A stretch of 13,128 nucleotides of DNA, from contig CAZAYP010000116.1 in the NCBI GenBank assembly GCA_964489425.1, forward strand, positions 1-13,128. The letters run 5' to 3'. The DNA is from CAZAYP01 sp964489425 [NCBI: uncultured Verrucomicrobiota bacterium]. Lineage in GTDB: Bacteria; Verrucomicrobiota; Kiritimatiellia; RZYC01. Made by a program: the position numbers and the translations under genes. Positions 1-7,100 of this stretch are shown one piece after another (the first letter of the stretch is position 1; every line of letters begins with the position of its first letter). The notes under the pieces were generated by a model. That model saw only the letters and a list, made by a program, of their open reading frames with translations. It was not told where the DNA came from and made no database searches.

Positions 1-2
1 GG

Positions 3-1121
3 TATGCGCCGGCGCAGCTCGCTCTGTTGGCCGGGCTGGCCGCCGGCCTGGCGGGTGTGCGCACACGCCGTGCATGGCCCTGGGTGCTGGCGCTGCTGCT
101 GGTGGTGCTGAATATACATATCCACAGGGCGGGGTATTTATTGGCGCTCGTATTGGTCTTGCTGTGGCTGGCCAACGTGCGGTGGCGGCGACCGCTGGGT
201 GGTTGGCCCGGAGTCCGCTGGCGATGGGCCCTGGTCACGATGGCTCTGGCCGTTGGCGGCGGCCTTACGGTTTTATGGATTGAAGGCAGCAATTCGGCCT
301 GGCCGCGGGTTTGGCACGACCTTCTCCAGGGGGCCGGCAATCAGTATGGGCGCCTCTACGGGCTCTTCCTCGTGGAGCAGTTGGGCTGGCCGGCCATGGT
401 CTTGCTGCCCCTGGGCGCGCTGGTGTCGCTGCGGCACAACTGGCGAACGGCCGCGCCCCTGCTGATCGGTGCCGGCTTGTATTTCTGGGTCCTCAGCGAA
501 CGCACCTTCTTATTCGCGTTTCGTTACCTGGCCCCGTTGATGCCCCTCCTGATCTTGTTCCTGGCGCGAGCGATCACCAGCCCCATGGCCTTGGCGGATA
601 GGGGTGGGCGCGCCAGGACCGCCACAACTTGGATGCTGGGCGTGGTCCTTATGCTGGGAGCAGCCGCTACCGGTCGCTATACCCTATGGCCACGCGCGGA
701 CTATAACCTGGGATATACGGAACCGCAGCCCGACTGGCGCCGGGCGTTTGCGATGATTGCGGACCGCCATGCGCGTCTGGGCCGCCCGGAACAGGAATTG
801 GCCGTGATTTCGGCGTTGCCGATGCTGCACGACATCTACATGGGTCCTGATACCGGGAAAAAATATTATGTACCCATCTCCCATACCGGCCAGACCGGCG
901 ACGTGCAACGCGACCCGCCCTACACCACCGCGGTCACGCTGGACCGCCTGGACCAGGTCCAAGGCATGGCCGGCTACCTGATCCTCGATGATTTCAGCCT
1001 GCGCATGCTGGCGCCGCCAGACATCCGGGCCTGCTATTCGCGCCGGCAGCCGGATGTTTTGCTCCCCGGCCGGTACCCGGTCTACATTTGGGTTACCGGG
1101 CCGGGTAGCGCCGGTTTGTAA
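3..1121 (+). CDS. Polytopic membrane protein, C-terminal part; GT39/ArnT-like glycosyltransferase family (5'-truncated by the window edge)
   Basis: The reading frame is open to the left edge, so this is the last 372 residues of a longer gene. A TTG at 27 could serve as a start but would leave an incomplete member of the family. Hydrophobic segments lie near residues 4-19, 24-39, 43-58, 74-92, 127-143, 150-164, 171-191 and 208-222. A soluble tail of about 150 residues follows. The segment RYLAPLMPLLILFL (174-187) and the tail beginning with PDWRRAF (243-249) fit the C-terminal half of GT39/PMT-type enzymes. These transfer sugars from polyprenyl-phosphate donors on the outer face of the cytoplasmic membrane. 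The catalytic acidic loop of that family lies near the N-terminus, outside the window, so activity and substrate cannot be judged. Alternative: another polytopic membrane protein of the same general topology. No downstream gene continues an operon; decayed DNA follows the stop. Confidence 0.72.
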   Translation, partial: YAPAQLALLAGLAAGLAGVRTRRAWPWVLALLLVVLNIHIHRAGYLLALVLVLLWLANVRWRRPLGGWPGVRWRWALVTMALAVGGGLTVLWIEGSNSAWPRVWHDLLQGAGNQYGRLYGLFLVEQLGWPAMVLLPLGALVSLRHNWRTAAPLLIGAGLYFWVLSERTFLFAFRYLAPLMPLLILFLARAITSPMALADRGGRARTATTWMLGVVLMLGAAATGRYTLWPRADYNLGYTEPQPDWRRAFAMIADRHARLGRPEQELAVISALPMLHDIYMGPDTGKKYYVPISHTGQTGDVQRDPPYTTAVTLDRLDQVQGMAGYLILDDFSLRMLAPPDIRACYSRRQPDVLLPGRYPVYIWVTGPGSAGL

Positions 1122-1145
1122 AGCCACCGCAACCCGCCTGCCGCG

Positions 1146-1194
1146 CGCCGGCCGTGCTCCCCGTCCGTTTTTAATTAAAGCGGCACGGCCGGCG
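1146..1194. repeat. Perfect 12-bp inverted repeat, 25-nt loop, just downstream of the membrane protein gene
   Basis: The left arm CGCCGGCCGTGC (1146-1157) is exactly complementary to the right arm GCACGGCCGGCG (1183-1194). The loop contains the only AT-rich run nearby, TTTTTAATTAAA. The hairpin starts 25 nt after the stop codon, where a terminator would be expected, but no U-tract follows either arm on either strand. It is therefore not a standard intrinsic terminator. It may be a transcript-stabilising hairpin, a REP-like palindrome or a Rho-assisted end. The palindrome is seen directly; the role is inferred. Confidence 0.6.
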
Positions 1195-1339
1195 GTCCGG
1201 ATCTTGCGAGCCTCGGCAGCAGATACCCTGAATGCATCCTGCCCATCGAGTCGGCGGGCGGGACGTTTTGAGTTACCTTTTCGCTTCATGCGTATGTCAC
1301 TTTTTTAGTGGGCACAAATGTGAAGACGCAACCCCATGA

Positions 1340-1960
1340 CGTACCCGCCGGGGCCTGATCAACATCAACATCAACACCAATGCCAGCCTGCCGGCCGCCG
1401 TGGAACGGCTTTGCCAGGCCGGGCTGGATAGCATGCGGGTTAGCCTTAACTCCGCGCAGGCCCAGTTCTACCACGCCTATTACCAGCCCCAAAAGTATAC
1501 CTTCGATGATGTCATTGAATCGATCCGGATCGCCCGGCGGCACAAGGTCTGGGTTTCCCTCAACTACCTCGTGTTCCCCGGGTTCACCGATCACCCAGGC
1601 GAACTCCGTGCCCTGGTAAAACTGTTGCGCAAAACCAACATCAACATGATCCATACCCGCAACCTGAATATCGACCCGGCCTGGTATATCCAGGCGCTCG
1701 GTTTGGCGAGTCTTCGCGGCCAACCCATCGGAATGATGGCGTGGATCCACTCCATCAGGCAGACCTTTCCGGATGTGCGGCTGGGGTATTTCAACCCAAC
1801 CCACACGACGATGGCCCGTGAACGCCGTGGGGCTTGGCAGCGCGGGTCCGGCGGCCCCGCCCTACCGATGCGCCGCATCCTTGACGCGCCGTCCCTTCCG
1901 GGCCACCGGTCGGGCGCGGGCGCTGCACGCGCCGGGGCAGACCTGCCGGCAGCTATATAG
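1340..1960 (+). pseudogene. Radical SAM protein remnant, N-terminal half missing
   Basis: After a stop at 1337-1339 the frame reads GLINININTNASLPAAVERL, then LDSMRVSLNSAQAQFYHAYY, WVSLNYLVFPGFTD, TRNLNIDPAWY and finally VRLGYFNP (ends near 1798). From memory this resembles the second half of a radical SAM TIM-barrel: an N-x-N strand after the SAM-binding region, an 'R(V/I)SLNS' strand, and a terminal 'GYFNP'. The N-terminal CxxxCxxC cluster motif that defines these enzymes is absent. Upstream sequence back to 1122 does not restore it in any frame. There is no good ribosome-binding site before the in-frame GTG at 1400. After GYFNP the frame runs about 160 nt through GC-rich sequence with no evident conservation. 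A truncated, non-functional copy is the best reading. The substrate class cannot be given. Confidence 0.7.
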
Positions 1961-2147
1961 AGCCTGTCCCAAAGTAGCCCCTTTTTAGAGATGAGGATCG
2001 GAGCCGGGGTGGACGCCGGTCGATTTTAGGAACCGCTGGGCATCTCGGAGCGGCCGGGGACGCAAAAGCCGCCCGGAAGGTCCATTTTTGGGCAGACTTC
2101 ACCTGTGGCGAGCACTGGAATTTAAAGTTGGGAAGCGGGGCCGCCGG
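1961..2147. other. Non-coding spacer, probably the outer end of the adjoining decayed insertion sequence
   Basis: This stretch lies between the radical SAM remnant and the 3' end of the transposase fragment. It begins with TATAGAGCCTGTCCCAAA (1955-1972), whose position and form would suit an IS terminus. No inverted partner of this sequence is visible in the window, so the IS boundary cannot be fixed. I see no gene, promoter or RNA in it. Confidence 0.3.
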
Positions 2148-2495
2148 TCAGGCTGCTTTGCGTTGTGCCGCCGCCTCAATGGCGAGGCGCGCCAGCACCC
2201 AAAGATTGTGCGCCAGCACGGCCCACCAGATGGCGCGGTGCCGCTGCGCATAACCCTTGCTGCGTAGTTGGCCTTGCAAGAAAACATTCTTGAAAAGACC
2301 CATGCGCCCCTCGGTTTGTGCGCGGCGTTGTTGCCGTTGCAGAAAACGCGGTTCCGCCAGGCGGGCGCGCAACTCGTCCGGGGCTTGGGGACACATCGCA
2401 TGGTAGATGTGCTGGTGGGCAAGCGCCCGCGCGTTGGCGGCGCTGGCCATGCCCCGGTCGGCGGTCACCGCCGCCACGACGCCGCTCCGCAGGTT
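2148..2495 (-). pseudogene. DDE transposase, C-terminal fragment (IS4/IS5-like superfamily; exact family uncertain)
   Basis: On the minus strand the frame encodes about 115 residues. They include TADRGMAS (an Asp-Arg-Gly strand typical of a catalytic Asp), RRAQTEGRMGLFKNVF (Glu, then Lys seven residues on: the E-x6-K signature of DDE transposases) and AHNLWVLARL. From the GTG at 2477 these fall at Asp7, Glu56 and Lys63. The upstream part, with the DNA-binding domain and the remaining catalytic residue, is missing: the frame is closed by TGA at 2496-2498, and what lies beyond resembles no transposase. The protein end at 2148 looks natural (LARLAIEAAAQRKAA). It is a broken element and cannot be autonomous. 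I favour an IS4/IS5-type or ISNCY-type family but cannot separate them by eye. Confidence 0.72.
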
Positions 2496-2513
2496 TCATC
2501 TTCTTGATGATAT

Positions 2514-2551
2514 TCCCCGCTTTTCCCCGCTATCTTTTGACGCTCCCCGCT
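2514..2551. repeat. Three direct copies of TCCCCGCT at 10- and 20-bp spacing
   Basis: TCCCCGCT occurs at 2514-2521, 2524-2531 and 2544-2551. The start-to-start distances are 10 and 20 bp, so all copies fall on the same face of the helix. They sit between the two transposase fragments. Helically phased short repeats can be protein-binding sites, including at transposon ends. Three 8-mers in polypyrimidine-rich DNA could also arise by slippage. Confidence 0.4.
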
Positions 2552-2561
2552 CCCAATTTCA

Positions 2562-2633
2562 TCATTCTGGCTGACGCCCAACACAACTGTAGATCAGTCT
2601 ACGTTCTTCCCCGGTCACGCGCTTGTAAGCCAT
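2562..2633 (-). pseudogene. 23-codon stub resembling the N-terminus of an IS30-family transposase
   Basis: Reading leftward from the ATG at 2633, the frame gives MAYKRVTGEERRLIYS and then CVGRQPE before TGA (2562-2564). A start of the type M-x-Y-K-x-(L/V)-T-x-E-E-R is characteristic of IS30-family transposases, where it precedes the helix-turn-helix. A Shine-Dalgarno GAGGAG (plus-strand 2638-2643) lies 4 nt before the ATG, which supports a once-functional start. Similarity is lost after about 16 residues, so the element was cut there and different DNA now follows. Both transposase remnants point the same way. The family call rests on a short stretch and is moderate. Confidence 0.5.
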
Positions 2634-2743
2634 GTTTCTCCTCGTTTTTCGCAACCGAAGAGTCTAGCTTGCCGCGTGACCTTTTCACATCACCACCGTT
2701 GCAATGGCCGGTCGCTGGCCGCTGGAAAAAGTGTGGGGACGAA

Positions 2744-2772
2744 TGGACGAACACCGTTATTGCGTGTATGAT
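2744..2772 (+). promoter_or_regulatory. Candidate sigma-70-type promoter for the two-gene operon
   Basis: TGGACG (2744-2749, 4 of 6 matches to TTGACA) is followed after 17 bp by TATGAT (2767-2772, 5 of 6 matches to TATAAT). It would give a leader of about 145 nt before the ATG at 2923. It is the best pair I found by eye in the gap, which otherwise holds only IS debris. No start-site data support it, and promoter consensus in this phylum is not well fixed. Confidence 0.33.
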
Positions 2773-2825
2773 ATGAGACACACAAAAGCGAGCCGATAAC
2801 CCGCGCGCCCGCCAGGCGGGATCAA

Positions 2826-2849
2826 CAAAAAAAGCCCAAATCTGGGCTT
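2826..2849 (-). terminator. Intrinsic terminator reading on the minus strand, inside the leader of a plus-strand operon
   Basis: AAGCCCA (2832-2838) pairs with TGGGCTT (2843-2849) across a 4-nt loop. Read on the minus strand, this is a 7-bp GC-rich hairpin running directly into seven Us, the standard intrinsic terminator form. On the plus strand the hairpin is followed by GGTCATTATC, so it should not stop the operon. No minus-strand gene ends here now. It either blocks antisense transcription out of the operon or is left from a deleted gene. Confidence 0.7.
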
Positions 2850-2922
2850 GGTCATTATCTTGGCAGCGACCAACGTTTTTTGTCGGGCAACAGCAACGGA
2901 TGAAAGCGAAAGGAAGGGCAAT

Positions 2923-4158
2923 ATGAACAACGTGCGAAGCGTACTGGGAATGGCGATGATGGCGGTTGTGCTGACGGCCGGATGGGCGGCGGCGGAGTTG
3001 GCCGTGACCAACGTCACGGTGGCCCAGCGCTGGCCCTGGGAAAACAAGGTGGATATCGGCTACCAGATCGTTTGCGACAATCCGTCCGCCGCGATCCACG
3101 TCTTTGTCACCGGCGTGGACCAGGATCGCCGGCAATCGGCGAGGATGCTGTCGCTCACGGGCGACGGCGCCACCGGCCCGGTATCGGCCGGGGTGCATCG
3201 CCTGGTCTGGGACGCCGGCGCGGACATGGGCACGAACTTCCACGCCGCGTCGTTTGCCGCGCGCATCGAGGCCGTGCGCGGCGACGCGCTCTACATGATC
3301 GTTAACCTGTCCGGCGGACCCAACGCCACCAACTACCCGGTCTCGTTCCTGCCCAATCTCCCGGATCCGATTCCCGCAAGCTACAAGACCACCAACCTCG
3401 TCCTGCGCTATTGCCCGCCGGGTACATTCTCCATGGGGTCACCCAGCAACGAACTGGGGCGGTATTCCAACGAAGGCCTGCACCTGGTCACTTTGACCAA
3501 GCCATTCTACATCGGCGTATTTGAGGTGACTCAGAAACAGTGGGAACTGGTCATGGGCACCAATTCGAGCTTCTACAAGGGAGATGCGCGACCGGTGGAG
3601 TGCGTCAGCTACAACGCCATTCGCGGCACGGACGACGGCGCGGGCTGGCCCGCGCACAACCGCGTGGACCCAGACTCTTTCATGGGCCGATTGCGCATCC
3701 GCTGCAACCTGCTCTTTGACCTGCCGACCGAGGCGCAGTGGGAATACGCCTGCCGCGCCGGCACCACCACCGCCCTGAACAGCGGTAAAAACCTGACCGG
3801 CACGGGAACGTGTCCCAACATGGCCGAAGTCGGGCGGTATGCTGACAATCAAAACGACGGCAGGGGCGGATACGAACAGCACACGACCGTGGGCAGCTAC
3901 CTGCCCAACAATTGGAAACTCTACGATTGCCATGGAAACGTAGAGGAATGGTGTTTGGACTGGTGGGGCAACCTCGGCGTGAACCCCGCGACCGACCCGA
4001 AAGGATCAAGCGCGGCGTATGAGCGGCTGCTACGGGGCGGCGGTTGGGCCCACACCCCGGAGTACTGCCGTTCTTCCGCCCGCTTGGAGAGGGACTACCC
4101 GTCGAACTGCAACTACTGCTTCGGCTTGCGGCTGGCGGTCTTTCCCGCAGGACAATGA
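2923..4158 (+). CDS. Secreted SUMF1 (formylglycine-generating-enzyme-fold) protein with an N-terminal beta domain
   Basis: 411 residues. The ATG at 2923 is chosen because AGGAAG (2911-2916) lies 6 nt before it and the protein then opens with a signal peptide (residues 1-24, hydrophobic core VLGMAMMAVVLTAG, cleavage likely after WAAA). Residues 25-125 form a beta domain beginning VTNVTVAQRWPWENKVDIGY, which I have seen attached to SUMF1 domains in Kiritimatiellota/Lentisphaerae proteins. Residues 160-406 are a SUMF1/FGE-sulfatase domain: GTFSMGS (167-173), EVTQKQWE (201-208), PVECVSY (224-230), LPTEAQWEYACRAGT (267-281), YDCHGNVEEWC (334-344), RGGGW (371-375) and GLRLAV (401-406). Aligned without gaps from the GG, Cys382 falls at the second active-site Cys of human FGE, but the partner position is His377. 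True sulfatase activation is therefore doubtful, and no sulfatase is nearby. The 32-nt gap to the giant gene implies one transcript. A structural, binding or other modifying role at the cell surface is equally possible. Confidence 0.88.
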   Translation: MNNVRSVLGMAMMAVVLTAGWAAAELAVTNVTVAQRWPWENKVDIGYQIVCDNPSAAIHVFVTGVDQDRRQSARMLSLTGDGATGPVSAGVHRLVWDAGADMGTNFHAASFAARIEAVRGDALYMIVNLSGGPNATNYPVSFLPNLPDPIPASYKTTNLVLRYCPPGTFSMGSPSNELGRYSNEGLHLVTLTKPFYIGVFEVTQKQWELVMGTNSSFYKGDARPVECVSYNAIRGTDDGAGWPAHNRVDPDSFMGRLRIRCNLLFDLPTEAQWEYACRAGTTTALNSGKNLTGTGTCPNMAEVGRYADNQNDGRGGYEQHTTVGSYLPNNWKLYDCHGNVEEWCLDWWGNLGVNPATDPKGSSAAYERLLRGGGWAHTPEYCRSSARLERDYPSNCNYCFGLRLAVFPAGQ

Positions 4159-4190
4159 GCGTTCGTCGAGCAGCCAAGGAGAGATTCGAC

Positions 4191-7100
4191 ATGGAAAGCC
4201 AAACGAAATCAGCCGGCGACGCGGGAGGGCGGCGGTGCGGCAAGGGAGGAACTGCCGGTTGGGGCTGGATGCTGGTCAGCGCGCTTCTTCCCGTCCTGGC
4301 CCTGGCCCGCGACCCATTCGCGCCCGGCGACATGGCCAGCTCTTCGCAGGCCTTCACCCGCGCGGACACGCGTTGGTCGTTCGGCGGCCGTCTCGCTCGC
4401 GGCACGGTGACGCTCAATACCGCCGCCGGGCCAAGCGCGGCGTTGCGCCTGGACGGCGCGTTACTCAGCGCCGCGCCGGGCGAACGGTTCGTCTGGAATA
4501 CCAGCGCCCACGCCGACGGTCGCCACACGCTGGCGCTGGGCACCAACGCCGTGCCAGTAGACATTCTTAACAATACGAACGTAGTCATCCGCGGCGGACG
4601 CCTGGCCACGAACGAAACATGGGACGCGGCCCGGTTGCAAATCGTCCGCAACTGGGTGGTGGTGCCGAACGGCGTAACGCTAACGGTAGAGCCCGGCGCC
4701 ATCGTCAAATTCTGCCACCATGCCGGACTCCTGATCGAGGCGGGCGGCCGCGTGGAAGCTGTGAGCACGGTTGAAGCGCCCATCGTGTTCACCCACGTGG
4801 CGGATCTCACGGTGGGCGGGTCCAACAACCCGGATGTCGGCGGCGAAACGCCGGCCATGGACGAGTATGGCCTCGAAGTTCAAGGCGTTCTCGTACTTTA
4901 TATGACGCAAGTGCGTTACCGATCCATCATTCCAGGCTATCCCCAGCTTACCGTGGGGGACCGACTCGCGGACCTTCGGGATGGACAGATCAGCGTGCCC
5001 ATCTCGATTGCCCCCACCCCGTCCGTGGCTGTGCGGGTTTCGTGGCGCACCGTCAACGACTCGGCCACAGCGGGCGAAGACTATGTATTGAGCACGGGCG
5101 TGGTGACCTGGGCGGCGGGGGACGCGGCACGAAAGTTCGTGACCGTGCCGCTCAACGCCGACGGCTGCGGCCAGCCCTTCACCCAATCATTTCACATCCT
5201 GCTGGAGAATCCTTATGCGGCGGGACTCAGCCGGGAACGCGGGACAGTTTGGTTGACCTGTACACCGGACCTGCCGGCCGGAACATCCGCCGCTTCAACA
5301 CCGGCGTTCACGCGCATGGATACGCGCTGGTCGTTTGGCGGGCGGGTGGCGCGCGGAACCGTCACGCTCGACACCACGGCCGGCCCGAACGCGGCGTTGC
5401 GCCTGGACGGCGCGCTGCTCAGCGCCGCGCCGGGCGAGCGGTACGTCTGGGACACGACGGCCCACACCGACGGCCGCCACACGCTGACCCTTGGCACCAA
5501 CGCCGCGGCCGTGGACATCCTCAACAACACGAATGTGGTCATTCGCGGCGGGCGACTGGCCACAAACGATACATGGGACGCGGCGCGGCTGCAGCTCGTC
5601 CGCAACTGGGTGGTGGTGCCGAACGGCGTAACGCTGACGATCGAGCCCGGCGCGTTGGTCAAGTTCTGCCGCTATGCGGGCCTGTTGGTCGAGCCGGGCG
5701 GGCGTGTCCAGGCCATTGGCACGACCAACGCGCCCGTTGTGTTCACGCACGTGGCCGATCTCACGGTCGGCGGGCCGAACAACCCGGACGTTGGCGGCGA
5801 AACGCCGGGCTTGGATGAGTATGGCATCGAAGTGCGCGGCGTTCTGGATCTTTATAAGACCCAGGTGAGCTATCTCTCGCTGATTCAAGGCTATCCCCAG
5901 ATCAGCGTGGGCGATCGATTGGTGGACGAGCAGGACGGGTCGGTCAGCGTGCCCATCGATCTTTTGTCCCCCCCGCCCGTGGATGTGTATGTGTCCTGGC
6001 GCACGAGGGACGACTCGGCCCTGGCGGGCGAGGATTATGTTTACAGCACCGGATTCGTGACCTGGGCAGCGGGCGCGCCGGGCCGCAGGTTCGCGACGGT
6101 GCCGCTCATCGCCGATGGGGTCAACAAAGCCTGCACGGAACAGTTCTATGTTCAGTTGGAGGATCCCCGCGCGGCACAACTGATCCGGGATCGCGCCACG
6201 GTCCGGCTCATGGACAACTCCCTGACGGCGACCGGAGTGGCCGACACCGCGTTTGTCGTGGTCATGTCCGATCCGTTTGCTCTGGATACGCGCGATACGT
6301 TCGGCGCGCGCCTGGCGCAAGGAACGGTCGCCCTGCCTTACGCGGCGGCCTGGCGTACCAATGCGGCCTTGGCCCGGGTGGCGATCGATGGCGCGACCGT
6401 GGCTACGGGCGCGAGCGGCACGCAGCAATGGGACACGACGACGGCGCCCGACGGCGAACGCGCGCTCGCGTTGACTTGGTTAGATGGCGCCGCCATGCAG
6501 TTGGATTCCGTATCGACGCGGCTCTGGGTTTTGAACGGGCTTCCGCTCCATGCCGGCCGGCTTGGTTCCAACGAAACATGGCGGACAGGCCGGGTGCATG
6601 TAGTCACCAAGCCTGTGTATATCCCCAACGGCGTCACCCTGACGATCGAGGCGGGCGCCATCGTCAAGTTCTGCGAAGACGCGGGGCTGGTCATTGAGAC
6701 GGGCGGCACGTTGCTGGCCAGCGGGGTCATCTTTACCCACATCGCCGACGACACGGCCGGGGGCGACACGAACATGGACGGCGACCGCTCCGCGCCCGTG
6801 TATGGCGCTTACAGCATTTCCGGCACTGGAACCATCAGCCTCGACGACGCCTGCGAACTGCGCTTTTATTCTTTCGGCGCCTCCGGCACGATCACAGCGC
6901 CCAACGTCTGGATGGGCAGCTGCGTGTATGTCGTGACCAGCGACGTGACGGTCACCAGCGGCGGCGCCCTCACCATTCTTCCAGGCGCCATCGTGAAATT
7001 CGAGTCGGGACGGAGCCTGACGATAGCCGCCGGCGGCACGTTGATCGCTGTCGGCAGTCGCGCCCGTCCCATCGTGTTCACGTCCATTCGCGACGATACG

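Noticed and set aside
684-1289. 201-residue minus-strand open frame over the end of the membrane-protein gene
   Set aside because: It overlaps a frame with convincing transmembrane structure and has no ribosome-binding site or known motif.
2848-2922. Upstream extension of the SUMF1 gene to an ATT-type start
   Set aside because: The 25 extra residues would precede a good signal peptide and bypass the AGGAAG-ATG start at 2923.
2599-3243. 214-residue minus-strand open frame across the operon leader
   Set aside because: It would read through a strong minus-strand terminator at 2826-2849 and runs antisense to the SUMF1 signal peptide. No domain is recognisable.
2923-4158. Genuine sulfatase-activating FGE or ergothioneine-type EgtB
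   Set aside because: The paired active-site cysteines are not evident and no sulfatase is adjacent. There is no DinB-type domain or other EgtB feature.
4044-4190. Upstream extension of the giant gene into the SUMF1 coding sequence
   Set aside because: The overlap is a by-product of GC-rich frames. AAGGAGAG plus a signal peptide fix the start at 4191.
3680-4858. 392-residue minus-strand open frame across the SUMF1/giant gene junction
   Set aside because: It runs antisense to both genes, including their Shine-Dalgarno sites and signal peptides. The Arg/Ser/Pro-rich product has no recognisable domain.
5295-6428. 377-residue minus-strand open frame over repeat unit B
   Set aside because: A shadow of the GC-rich codon pattern; the protein resembles nothing and is mirrored over unit A only in fragments.
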